Positions 23,892 through 33,041 of a stretch of 45,265 nucleotides of DNA are shown here, in pieces. A program made the position numbers and the translations under genes. The stretch comes from an uncultured Pelagibacteraceae bacterium (GTDB lineage: Bacteria > Pseudomonadota > Alphaproteobacteria > Pelagibacterales > Pelagibacteraceae). The notes beneath the pieces were generated by a model. That model was given only the letters and a program-made list of their open reading frames with translations, ran no database searches and was not told the DNA's origin. Position 1 is the first letter of the stretch, and the number at the start of each line of letters is the position of its first letter. The stretch spans positions 1-45,265 of the forward strand of contig CACAYA010000001.1 in NCBI GenBank assembly GCA_902536575.1, in the 5' to 3' direction.

Positions 23892-23917
23892 AAGGCGGTG
23901 TAAAATTACACCGCCTT
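23892..23917 (-). terminator. Stem-loop between substrate-binding protein and permease genes
   Basis: AAGGCGGTGTAA-2 nt-TTACACCGCCTT, 12 bp perfect arms; weak T-tract, so could be attenuator or mRNA-stabilising hairpin. Confidence 0.7.
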
Positions 23918-23940
23918 TATATTAACATTAAGCTAACTTT

Positions 23941-25053
23941 TTAATTACTGTGTTTAATCCAAAAATCCATCAGATCAGCTCTACGGTTAGCAACATTAGT
24001 ATTATTTGAAACTAATAAAGAACCTTTCCAAGACTCAGCTGTTGGATATGGGTTATCAGGACTTGAGCCTAAAGATGAGTTAGATGAATACGCTCCTACT
24101 ACACCAACCCATGGATTTGCACCTTCTTGAGTAAGCACATAATATGCAAGTAATCTAGCTGCATTTGGATGCGGAGCTCCTTTTACAATTTGCATATATG
24201 TAGGCTGATTTAAACCTTTAAACGGATCTACTTCACATAAAGCTAATGCTAAATTTTTCTTAGCATTTTCTCTATGACGTCCTAAAGAGTAAATTCCAAT
24301 AGGAGCTTTACTTTGACCTTTAGTTCCTACAGCAACCGCTATTTCATAATCTTCATTATATAAAACAGGGTTGTTTTTTGCTAATCTTTTTACAAACTCT
24401 AGCCCTGCATTTGCTTCTGTAACTTTAAGATCTTTTCCATAATGTTTTTTGTAAGATGCAGCTAATTCATCTGATCTATCTTCCATTGCTGAAAACATTT
24501 GAATCATCGAAGATGCTATACGTGGATCCCACATATGAAATCTTCCAGCCCAATCTTTTTCAGTCAATTGCCACAATGATTTAATTGGACAACTATTTCC
24601 GTAAGTTTCAGAATTATAACCAATCACAAAAGGTTGCCATAAATAAATTAATGGTTTGCTACTATCTGCAGGAATATCTTTAGCAACATAAGGTGGCACA
24701 TAATTTTCAACCATTCCTTTTGGAGTTAGAACAGTGTCTAAAAACGGTCCATCATCATAGCCAACTAAATCGACTATTACATTTCCTGAACTAACTTCTC
24801 TTACTATTCTCTCTGTCATTTCAGAGTCTTTCATTTTTGTTGCATTAACTTTAATTCCGTATTTTGCCTCGAAAGCTGCAGCAACTTTTTTACCCATACG
24901 GCTTGAGTGCCAATATGTGTTTACTTCTCCTTCTTTTTGAGCAGCCGCAATCAATTCATCCAAAGTCATTGCAAACGAAACAACTGGCTGAAGAAATAAA
25001 GTCAGTCCAAAAAAGAATGAAGTAACTAAACTAATAATTTTTTTCTTAGTCAT
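23941..25053 (-). CDS. ABC transporter substrate-binding protein (Fe3+/AfuA-like family; substrate uncertain)
   Basis: Signal peptide, LIAAAQKEGEVNTYWHSSRMGKKVAAAFEAKYGIKVNATK, upstream of permease and ATPase. Confidence 0.92.
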   Translation of the reverse strand: MTKKKIISLVTSFFFGLTLFLQPVVSFAMTLDELIAAAQKEGEVNTYWHSSRMGKKVAAAFEAKYGIKVNATKMKDSEMTERIVREVSSGNVIVDLVGYDDGPFLDTVLTPKGMVENYVPPYVAKDIPADSSKPLIYLWQPFVIGYNSETYGNSCPIKSLWQLTEKDWAGRFHMWDPRIASSMIQMFSAMEDRSDELAASYKKHYGKDLKVTEANAGLEFVKRLAKNNPVLYNEDYEIAVAVGTKGQSKAPIGIYSLGRHRENAKKNLALALCEVDPFKGLNQPTYMQIVKGAPHPNAARLLAYYVLTQEGANPWVGVVGAYSSNSSLGSSPDNPYPTAESWKGSLLVSNNTNVANRRADLMDFWIKHSN

Positions 25054-25200
25054 TTTTCCTCCATAGTTAAAGTATAATTAAAAAATACTATCTAGATAAA
25101 AGGCATGATACAAGCTATTTGTAAGCATTCTAAACTAGACAAACACAGCAATCTTATTTAGTTATTCGATAATTAAACTATAAATTGTATTAATATTCTA

Positions 25201-25977
25201 ATGTCAAATAAATCTGAATTAGTAAAAATATTTGAAAGTGCAGCAAGAGAGGCTGGGAAATTAATCAAAAAAGAATTTGGGAAAGTTGCTGAGTCAAAAG
25301 TTCAATCAAAAGATTTAGGAGATTTCGTTACGAATACTGATTTGGAAACTGAGAATATCTTACTTAATTTACTAAAAAAATATTTTCCAAACTCATCATA
25401 TTTAACAGAGGAGTCTGATCCATTTAAAGGTAACGATGAAACTATAGTTATTGATCCAATTGATGGAACTATTAATTTTATTCATGGAATTCCTTCTATA
25501 GGAATAGTAATTGCTAGAGTTTATAAAGAAGAAATTACCGATGGAATTATATTTAATCCGGTGTCTGATGAGTTATTTTTTGCAACTAAAGATAAAGGAG
25601 CTTGGTGTAATAATGAAAAATTGATGGTTTCACAGAATAAAGAAATTGCTAACAGTTTAATTGGAGCAACAATTCCACATGCTAATCGTGGATACAAAAA
25701 TTATTTAAACGAGATTGATAATGTTGCTAAAAAATGTGCAGGATTTAGATGCACAGGTTCAGCAGCAATTGATCTAAGTTTAGTAGCAAGTGGAAAAACT
25801 GATGCTTTTTATCAAAGAAATCTAAGTTTATGGGATATGTGTTCAGGAGTTTTAATTGTTAAGGAAGCTGGAGGATTGGTTACCCAACCGAATGGTGATG
25901 AATGGACAATCGATTCAACTGACATACTCGCATCTAATAGATTTATACATGAACAAGTTCAAGTTAACTTTAAATAA
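25201..25977 (+). CDS. Inositol monophosphatase family protein (SuhB-like)
   Basis: DPIDGTINFIHGIPSIGIVIA, TEESD, LWDMCSGVLIVKEAGG. Confidence 0.93.
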   Translation: MSNKSELVKIFESAAREAGKLIKKEFGKVAESKVQSKDLGDFVTNTDLETENILLNLLKKYFPNSSYLTEESDPFKGNDETIVIDPIDGTINFIHGIPSIGIVIARVYKEEITDGIIFNPVSDELFFATKDKGAWCNNEKLMVSQNKEIANSLIGATIPHANRGYKNYLNEIDNVAKKCAGFRCTGSAAIDLSLVASGKTDAFYQRNLSLWDMCSGVLIVKEAGGLVTQPNGDEWTIDSTDILASNRFIHEQVQVNFK

Positions 25978-26931
25978 TTAGCACTTTTTCTTTTTTCTTA
26001 AACTTTTTCTTCCTTTCAAATCAGATTTATAAGTACCCACTCCATATGTGCAAAATTGATTACATTTCAAATTTAATAATTTTTTATGATTGTATCTTTT
26101 AGGAATTTCAAATTTCATATCTGGCAAAATTCCTCTGGCGGTTTGAGCTAATGAACACTGTATTTGAAATGGATCAAAAGCAGTCTCAGATGTAGGTGTA
26201 AGGTAAACAGAGTCTTTTAAATCTGGACATCTATAATCTTTTTTATGATTATAAAGTGCTCTAGGAAATTTATGTGACCCGTCTTTACTTAAAATTCCAG
26301 ATTTCATATGTCCACCTCTTTCTTGTCCTTTTTGACAAGGAAAAGCAAAACCTAGGGCATGAAGAATTTCATGATTTATCGTTCTATGAATACTGTTTCC
26401 GAAATCACCTTTTAAAAATACGTAAGCGTGATGAAACCCTCCCTGGCCGCTATCATTATGCTTTATATCAACTAATGATAAATATATTTTTTTAGGATTA
26501 TTAAATCCTTTTAAATTCAAGTAATAATCTGGAAAGTTCATATTCCATCCACCAGTGTAAAATTTTTTATGCATATAATTTGTTCTAACAAATGAAATAT
26601 CTAATTTTCCATCTTTTCTGTAATCAAGTTTTAATTTTTGTTTATTTTTTGTTGCTTTAAAAAATTTCTCATTGGCTTTCATGATAATTTTTTCTGCTTC
26701 ACCATTGATGTCATATTCTCTATCTTTTTCATCTGGCCCTAAAAAATAGATCAAATGAATTTGATAATCATCTGTAACGTCTGGCTGGTCTTCAAAATAT
26801 CTACCTGGTTTTTTATCAGTATCTCTTATGGATAAATCTCTGCTCCTTGGATCTTTATGACCATCAGCTAAAGCAAATGTAGATAAAATTGATATGGCAA
26901 TTAAAAAATTTATTAATCTTCTCATATTCAA
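25978..26931 (-). CDS. Secreted protein with HExxH putative zinc metalloprotease motif
   Basis: Signal peptide; TINHEILHALGFAFPC (HExxHxxG) followed by RGGHMKSGILS. Confidence 0.65.
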   Translation of the reverse strand: MNMRRLINFLIAISILSTFALADGHKDPRSRDLSIRDTDKKPGRYFEDQPDVTDDYQIHLIYFLGPDEKDREYDINGEAEKIIMKANEKFFKATKNKQKLKLDYRKDGKLDISFVRTNYMHKKFYTGGWNMNFPDYYLNLKGFNNPKKIYLSLVDIKHNDSGQGGFHHAYVFLKGDFGNSIHRTINHEILHALGFAFPCQKGQERGGHMKSGILSKDGSHKFPRALYNHKKDYRCPDLKDSVYLTPTSETAFDPFQIQCSLAQTARGILPDMKFEIPKRYNHKKLLNLKCNQFCTYGVGTYKSDLKGRKSLRKKKKC

Positions 26932-28374
26932 TTATTTTAAAGCGTTGACAAAAAATGGAACTGCTATTTCAACAGTTTCTTTTCCATGATCTCCACCAAT
27001 TGTGACTCCTCTTTCTCCACATTTTTTGTACATTTTAATATATATCTTTTTATATAATTTATTGGCTGCCCCTGGTTTTGTAGATGCCTTCTCAAATTTT
27101 TCCCTCCATTTTTTTAAATCCATATTAAAGGCTTCTTTAAAAATATCAGTTTGTTTTTCATGAATGAACCCATCGTCATTCATAACCCACCCTTCAGGAA
27201 CATAAATTTCACATTTATTAAAATGTACAGCATCAGCGCTGTGGTTAGGTGGTGCATCATTATAAAAGTCATGGTACCAACCTTCTTTCACAATTACCTC
27301 AACATTGCCTCCAGCTTTTTTCATTTTTTCCGCATAAGCAACACAAAACTTTGCAAGTGTATAATCATCAGCACCTCCAAGTAAAAATAATATTTTTGTA
27401 GGAGTTGGGGTTGGTTTATCAAATGCTACATTAAAACAATCTGGAGCCATTGGAAGTGAAGCTTTATAATAATTTTCTTCTCCAAGAACTACATCTGAGA
27501 ATTTTTTCTCTACTGCCATATTTGCAGCCATTCCACCTCTTGAATGACCTGTAATACCTAATTTTTTTGCATCAACTCTTGGGTGTTTATCCAGTATTTT
27601 ATAAGCTACTAAAGCATCTAGCTCTCCAGCATTTACAGAAACTTTACCTTGATTAGAACCTGTACTTTTTGCTCCTCTACCTGTAAAACTATCTATTTCA
27701 AAAATACCAATATTATTTTTTAAAAGTTGATTTCTAAAAACGTTACGCCAAGACTGAGTTGGGGATGTAAAGCTACTGGGCCCTCCGCTACCATGGACAG
27801 TTACAACAACTGGTAAATTTTTACCTTCCTTTGGTAAAATTAGTTTTCCAGATACTTCAACAGGAGAGTTTACATAAGATCCATTGATTATTGTTAAGGG
27901 AATACCAGGATTGTAGCTAGTAAATTTTATTATTTCCTCTGTTGCTTCACTTAAATATTTTAAAGGGGTAAAATGCGGAGGACGATTTACTTTAAAAAAC
28001 CTTCCATTGCATTTCCAAGGAGGATTCAGTGCAGCTCTACCTTTTAAGATTGCCTCTTTATCATTAATAAATTCACCTGAATAATTTACATTTGCCTGAT
28101 AACCATCTTTAAAGGTTAGTGAATGGGAAATTTTGATTTTATTTGCCTCAATTTTTCCTTTAAATTTAATATTTTTAGCCCCATATTCAATTCTATTAAA
28201 TGGCCCTAGTGAAAATTTATTGTTTTCTACATTTACAACAAAAGCAGACTCATACCATTCATATTTTCCTTGTTTACATTGAATATCCATTTTCCATGAG
28301 TTGGGATATTCGTTAGCTAATAAATTATTGTAAAACAATAAACTTAGAACCACGATCCCTAAAAGTTTTTTCAT
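26932..28374 (-). CDS. Secreted alpha/beta hydrolase (dienelactone hydrolase-like)
   Basis: Signal peptide; HGSGGPSSFTSPTQSWRN, nucleophile elbow GITGHSRGGMAANMA, C-terminal EGWYHDFYNDAPPNH. Confidence 0.85.
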   Translation of the reverse strand: MKKLLGIVVLSLLFYNNLLANEYPNSWKMDIQCKQGKYEWYESAFVVNVENNKFSLGPFNRIEYGAKNIKFKGKIEANKIKISHSLTFKDGYQANVNYSGEFINDKEAILKGRAALNPPWKCNGRFFKVNRPPHFTPLKYLSEATEEIIKFTSYNPGIPLTIINGSYVNSPVEVSGKLILPKEGKNLPVVVTVHGSGGPSSFTSPTQSWRNVFRNQLLKNNIGIFEIDSFTGRGAKSTGSNQGKVSVNAGELDALVAYKILDKHPRVDAKKLGITGHSRGGMAANMAVEKKFSDVVLGEENYYKASLPMAPDCFNVAFDKPTPTPTKILFLLGGADDYTLAKFCVAYAEKMKKAGGNVEVIVKEGWYHDFYNDAPPNHSADAVHFNKCEIYVPEGWVMNDDGFIHEKQTDIFKEAFNMDLKKWREKFEKASTKPGAANKLYKKIYIKMYKKCGERGVTIGGDHGKETVEIAVPFFVNALK

Positions 28375-28550
28375 ATAATAAACTATAATTTTTTATCTTT
28401 TTAAGTACAAGTTTAGTAAAAGTCTGAACAAATTTATTAACCTTTATTTTCTAAGATTAATTGAGAGCTAAATTTAATTTATATGATTTTATAGGATATT
28501 TAAGCCTAACTTGGACTACCACGGACTGACTCACTTGTGAATCCCTCAGC

Positions 28551-28569
28551 TTTTAAGTCCTTTGCGTCT
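28551..28569 (-). pseudogene. Possible tRNA-Leu(TAA)-like anticodon-arm fragment
   Basis: ttttaagtcctttgcgtct versus ttttaagtcctttgtgtct in tRNA-Leu at 20858-20876: 18/19 identical; flanking sequence does not fold as a tRNA. Confidence 0.4.
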
Positions 28570-28624
28570 AGGTAGGACAAAATTAAAGATGAATAAATAT
28601 TTTTAATAATTATGATTATAATTA

Positions 28625-28828
28625 ATGAAAAAAGATATTGTTAAGTCTCACTTAAAAAAAAAATCACAATCAAAGCTTGCTTTATCAATTAGCCTATTTA
28701 TTGTACTTTTAACCTCTACTGGATACATCTTTAATTCTAAAGGAATAATTTTTCTATTCTATATTGCTTGTTTTGTATTTCTCTACAATTTAGTAATCCA
28801 CTTCTTATTAGAAAAGTTTGATATTTAA
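28625..28828 (+). CDS. Small two-TM membrane protein
   Basis: 67 aa ORF with Lys-rich N-terminus and two hydrophobic segments. Confidence 0.5.
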   Translation: MKKDIVKSHLKKKSQSKLALSISLFIVLLTSTGYIFNSKGIIFLFYIACFVFLYNLVIHFLLEKFDI

Positions 28829-28830
28829 TT

Positions 28831-28977
28831 ATGATTAAAACGCTCATTAAATTAAAGATTTTAAAATTAATACTAATTGGTGGTGTATCAGGAGCTTATG
28901 TCTTAAAGAGATATTGTTATCAAAAAAATAAAGCAAAAAGTAAAAAAGATAAAAATCCATTGCTTCCTATGCAATGA
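28831..28977 (+). CDS. Small one-TM basic protein (48 aa)
   Basis: ATG...TGA: MIKTLIKLKILKLILIGGVSGAYVLKRYCYQKNKAKSKKDKNPLLPMQ; 2 nt after the previous small ORF. Confidence 0.4.
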   Translation: MIKTLIKLKILKLILIGGVSGAYVLKRYCYQKNKAKSKKDKNPLLPMQ

Positions 28978-29017
28978 AAATTTTGCGTACGTTTTTGCTC
29001 ACATTTAATATTGTAAT

Positions 29018-29812
29018 CTAGTATTTTACGACTTTACCCCATAAAGATTGTGATGGTCCATAGCCTAGTCTCGCATCCTCCATTTTAAGAACCCTACTAT
29101 GGTCAATCATCATATTTATACCTGGTCCATAAATTTCGATATATTTTGATAATACATCTTGATCATCGGCCTCAACCATAAACTGATTTAATTCTAATGG
29201 ACTGATAATTTTATCAATTGTATTCCACCTATAATTTTTTTTATCAAGATTTTCTGTTAAACCCTCAGATTCAAGTAATATTTTCCATGAACCTGCCTCA
29301 AGAAACCTTTTGGATTGCATTTTAATTCTTTCTATAAAAATTTCCTCCTCAATAACCTTAGAGTGTGCAAATGCAACACCAACCTCATTAATAACTTTAA
29401 TTCCTTTACTTGATGTGTTTTCAATCAATCTACACATTTCGTCATCATCTAAAGAACGAGCTATACTTGAGATTTCGATTATATCTATGCCCAGACTTAC
29501 AACTGTATTCAAATAATCATCTACTACTTCTTTTCCACCAGATAATGCAACATCCATAATTGGATTTCCTAATGCAATTTGAACACTATGTTTTTTACAA
29601 GTTTCAATAAATCTTAAAAGAGACTTTTTACTCATCATAGCACCTTGTTTTCCTGAAATCTTAAAGATATCGACAACGCTTGCATACGCTTCTAGGTAAT
29701 CATCAATGCAATTTCCTACCATCACAGGTGCTCTAACGTAATTTATACCTGTCTCACGAGGTTTTTCCTCTCTTTTTATAAAAGGTAATTTTGGAAATGT
29801 TATATCTGTCAT
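29018..29812 (-). CDS. ComA-like (phosphosulfolactate synthase family) protein
   Basis: VVDIFKISGKQGAMMSKKSL, LGIDIIEISSIARSL, GIKVINEVGVAF, INMMIDHSRVLKMEDARLGYGPSQSLWGKV; start placed at MTDITFPKLP. Confidence 0.75.
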   Translation of the reverse strand: MTDITFPKLPFIKREEKPRETGINYVRAPVMVGNCIDDYLEAYASVVDIFKISGKQGAMMSKKSLLRFIETCKKHSVQIALGNPIMDVALSGGKEVVDDYLNTVVSLGIDIIEISSIARSLDDDEMCRLIENTSSKGIKVINEVGVAFAHSKVIEEEIFIERIKMQSKRFLEAGSWKILLESEGLTENLDKKNYRWNTIDKIISPLELNQFMVEADDQDVLSKYIEIYGPGINMMIDHSRVLKMEDARLGYGPSQSLWGKVVKY

Positions 29813-29826
29813 TACAAATTTTTTAT

Positions 29827-31812
29827 TTAATTCAATTGTCCACCCAGCCACCAAGGTAAATCGATAAATAATCCAATTAATCCGTTTGGAAACTGTAAAG
29901 TTAACAGTGAGGATAACGCCCAGAGTATTACCATTAATGCTGCAGAAATGCAAATTGATGAAACATAAGCTTTCTTATTATGAAAAAGTATAAATAAATT
30001 AATAAAAAGTGCTGCAGCAATAGGAAAACCAAAAATAAAATTCATTAATAGAAAACCAATAAAGCTTAAATAATAATAAATTTGAATTTTGAAATTACCA
30101 CCAATTTCAAAAATATTTGATCGAGCAAATTTAATTATGGTGTAATTTAAAAATGACAAATTTTTTAAATCTGCAATTTTTATTATAAGTATAAATGTTA
30201 ATAGAAAAAAAGCTATTAGACTGAGGCTTATTGGAAACAAGTTAGCTCTATAGTCTAAATTGATAGTAAACCATATCATTGATAAAGGAAGACATAACAA
30301 TATAATATTATAATAAATTTGTGTGAGCTTTCCTTTAACAAAATCAGATCTATAATATTTGTCAAATTTCTGTTTCGTCAAAAGTACGATTGTAGCAAGA
30401 CATAAAATTATTAAAATTATTGAAACTGGACGAGTTAAAAAACTTAATCCATAAACAGCTTGAGTTTGGTAACTTAGAAGTTCAACTTTAGTTGATAAAA
30501 AGAAACCTATTAAAAGAGCTGGCCTAGACCAGCCAAAATTTTTAAAGGTAATACCAATTAAACCAAAAGACATTAATCCAATAAAATCATACCAGTCTCT
30601 ATTAAAGTTAAATGTTGCAAAAAAAATTAAACAAACCATGACCGGTGCAAGTATGTAATATGGAACTAAAGTAAATTTTGAAATTTGAGATGAAAAACCC
30701 ATACAAATTCCAGCACCCAAGATATTTGCAATAGCTAAAGACCAAATCATTAGATAAGTAAGATCTAGGTTTGTCGTTACCATATCTAAACCAGGTTCAA
30801 TTCCAATCAATACAAAGCCTCCAAGTAATAAAACTTTGTTACCAGAACCTGGTATTCCAAAAATCAAAGTTGGAATTAATGCACCTCCCTCTTTTGCATT
30901 ATTAGCAGACTCAGGTGCTATAACTCCACGAATATCACCTTTACCAAATTGAGAAGTATCTTTTGTTGTTTGTTTTAAGTGACTATATGCAATCCAATCA
31001 ACTACTGTTCCTCCTAAACCCGGTAAGGCACCAACTAGACAACCAAGAGTAGAACATCTTAAAACTAAAAACCAATTTTTTACTACATCCTTTAAACCTG
31101 TGAACCAACCCTTTTTAGTATTAAGTGATTTAGCAATAGAGCCTTTAGCATCAAGAAGTCCAACAATTTCAGGAATTGCAAACAATCCTAATCCGACAAC
31201 AACAAGAGGTACTCCCTCTAAAAGATATAATGTATCAAATGTATATCTTGGATCTCCAGTAATTGGAGCAGTTCCAATTGATCCAATAATTAATCCTAAA
31301 AAACAAGAGGCAATACCTTTAAATAAGTTGTCACCTGTAAGAGCTCCAACCATTAGTAAAGCAAGGACTACTAAAAGAAATTGTTCTCCAAATCCAAATG
31401 CCATTATTATTGGAATGGCGTAATAAATTGATATTGATAATATTAACGCTCCAAAGACACCTCCAAGCAATGAAGCACTGAAAGCTGCGCTCAACGCTCT
31501 TGCTGCCATACCTTTTTTAGATAACGGAAATCCATCCATTACTGTTGCTTGAGAACCTGATGTGCCAGGTACTCCCATTAGTACTGCAGGAAATGTATCT
31601 GAAGTCGTCGTTGGTGCCAAAACTCCAATCATCATTGCAAGAGCATGTGATGGTTCCATTGTAAAAACAAAAGGTAAAACTAGCGCTAAACCAGATGTTC
31701 CACCCATGCCTGGAAGTATACCAACAATTAAACCAAGTAAAGTACCAGCAAATAGAAAAGCTAAATGAGTAGGCTCAAAGAGTTGAAAAAGTGCAGCTAA
31801 TAATTGTTCCAT
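29827..31812 (-). CDS. TTT family transporter large permease TctA with a C-terminal TctB-like extension
   Basis: TctA motifs GLIVGILPGMGGTSGLALVLPF, GVPGTSGSQATVMDGFPL, ALPGLGGTVVDWIAY, FGIPGSGNKVLLLGGF; about 160 aa extra hydrophobic C-terminus. Confidence 0.9.
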   Translation of the reverse strand: MEQLLAALFQLFEPTHLAFLFAGTLLGLIVGILPGMGGTSGLALVLPFVFTMEPSHALAMMIGVLAPTTTSDTFPAVLMGVPGTSGSQATVMDGFPLSKKGMAARALSAAFSASLLGGVFGALILSISIYYAIPIIMAFGFGEQFLLVVLALLMVGALTGDNLFKGIASCFLGLIIGSIGTAPITGDPRYTFDTLYLLEGVPLVVVGLGLFAIPEIVGLLDAKGSIAKSLNTKKGWFTGLKDVVKNWFLVLRCSTLGCLVGALPGLGGTVVDWIAYSHLKQTTKDTSQFGKGDIRGVIAPESANNAKEGGALIPTLIFGIPGSGNKVLLLGGFVLIGIEPGLDMVTTNLDLTYLMIWSLAIANILGAGICMGFSSQISKFTLVPYYILAPVMVCLIFFATFNFNRDWYDFIGLMSFGLIGITFKNFGWSRPALLIGFFLSTKVELLSYQTQAVYGLSFLTRPVSIILIILCLATIVLLTKQKFDKYYRSDFVKGKLTQIYYNIILLCLPLSMIWFTINLDYRANLFPISLSLIAFFLLTFILIIKIADLKNLSFLNYTIIKFARSNIFEIGGNFKIQIYYYLSFIGFLLMNFIFGFPIAAALFINLFILFHNKKAYVSSICISAALMVILWALSSLLTLQFPNGLIGLFIDLPWWLGGQLN

Positions 31813-31819
31813 AAAAAAA

Positions 31820-31849
31820 GCTGCTAGCTAATAGCTAGCAGCGCTTTTT
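31820..31849 (-). terminator. Intrinsic terminator-like hairpin between tctC and tctA
   Basis: gctgctagct-aat-agctagcagc, 10 bp perfect arms, A/T tracts on both sides. Confidence 0.8.
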
Positions 31850-31858
31850 TTATTTGTT

Positions 31859-32932
31859 CTATTGAACTCTATAAGTGAATTTATGTTTCTTTAAAGCTGC
31901 ATTTAATTGCTTTTTAGTAGTATCAGAAAATACTGCAGCCTTTTTAATAATTTCACCAGCTTCTTCTCCTATGATTAATGGAAATGGTCCAAGAGCTTTT
32001 TCAGCTTTAGCCTTAAACTCTGGATCTTTTGTCATTTTAATAGCTGCATCTCTGTATGCTTTAACTATTTCATCCGATGCATCTTTTGGAAGCATCATTG
32101 CTTTAGATGCTTGAGACCATGCAGCACCTATTGCGTAATATGCTTCAAGGTCATCACCTTCAAGTTTTTTACCATTTACCTTCTCATACATTTCAGGAAA
32201 AGTAGGTGCATTTGGTGCCAAAGGATTTCTAGAAACTGAACCATCAGATCCTATAATTCCTAATGTCATTAAATCTACAACTTTTCCTTTTTCTATTTCA
32301 GGCTTAACTTTTTTTACATAATTTGCTGCACCGTGTGAACTTAGATGAATTTCGCCTCTAAGGAATGCTTGATAACCTCCAGAAGATGAAAGACCAGGTA
32401 TAGGTTTAGCTCCCTTTATACCAAGCTTATCATAGATCCATATGTGAAATAAATCTGCAGATGCAGGAGTTTTCAATGCATAAAGAACCAACTTTCTTTC
32501 TTTAATTTTTGATAGATCATGAGGTTCAGCTAAATCTGAACGTGTAAACCAATGAGTATTTTGTGGTAGCAAAACTACTGGTCTATATTCACTAAGATTA
32601 TATTTAACAAGTGGATTTCCAGTGGCAACATTAACTATAACTGAAGTTGAGCATCCAAAAATAAATGTTCCATCTGCTTTAGCATTTTTTTCAAAATAAT
32701 TTGAACCTTTAATAGCTCCACCTCCTGGTATATGCATGATTTGGACATCAGGATTTCCAGGTAAGTATTTTTTTAAGAAAGGTTGAATGAATCTTGCAAA
32801 TCTGCTGGTACCACCACCTTCTTTAAATGGTACGACCCATGTAATTGTTTTGCCTGAGAAATTCACATCTGCACTCGAAACAGATACAAATGAGAATAAC
32901 GACATTATTATAAGTATTAAAATTTTACGCAT
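31859..32932 (-). CDS. TTT family extracytoplasmic substrate-binding protein (TctC-like)
   Basis: Signal peptide; FSGKTITWVVPFKEGGGTSRFARFIQPFLKKYLPGNPDVQIMHIPGGGAIKGSNYF. Confidence 0.9.
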   Translation of the reverse strand: MRKILILIIMSLFSFVSVSSADVNFSGKTITWVVPFKEGGGTSRFARFIQPFLKKYLPGNPDVQIMHIPGGGAIKGSNYFEKNAKADGTFIFGCSTSVIVNVATGNPLVKYNLSEYRPVVLLPQNTHWFTRSDLAEPHDLSKIKERKLVLYALKTPASADLFHIWIYDKLGIKGAKPIPGLSSSGGYQAFLRGEIHLSSHGAANYVKKVKPEIEKGKVVDLMTLGIIGSDGSVSRNPLAPNAPTFPEMYEKVNGKKLEGDDLEAYYAIGAAWSQASKAMMLPKDASDEIVKAYRDAAIKMTKDPEFKAKAEKALGPFPLIIGEEAGEIIKKAAVFSDTTKKQLNAALKKHKFTYRVQ

Positions 32933-32985
32933 ATTTTCCCCCCCTCGAGAATGTTGATTTAGAACTATAACTTGTTCATTATGGG

Positions 32986-33029
32986 TTTTTCAACTAGTAT
33001 ATTCCAAATTTAAACAGTAAGTTGAAAAA
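32986..33029. repeat. Inverted repeat in divergent tctC / ComA-like intergenic region
   Basis: TTTTTCAACT (32986-32995) and AGTTGAAAAA (33020-33029), perfect 10 bp arms, 24 nt apart. Confidence 0.6.
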
Positions 33030-33041
33030 TGCTGAAAATAC

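Noticed and set aside
29813-29953. N-terminal extension of the ORF at 29018-29953
   Set aside because: It overlaps the end of tctA and is not ComA-like; internal ATG at 29812 (MTDITFPKLP) is a better start.
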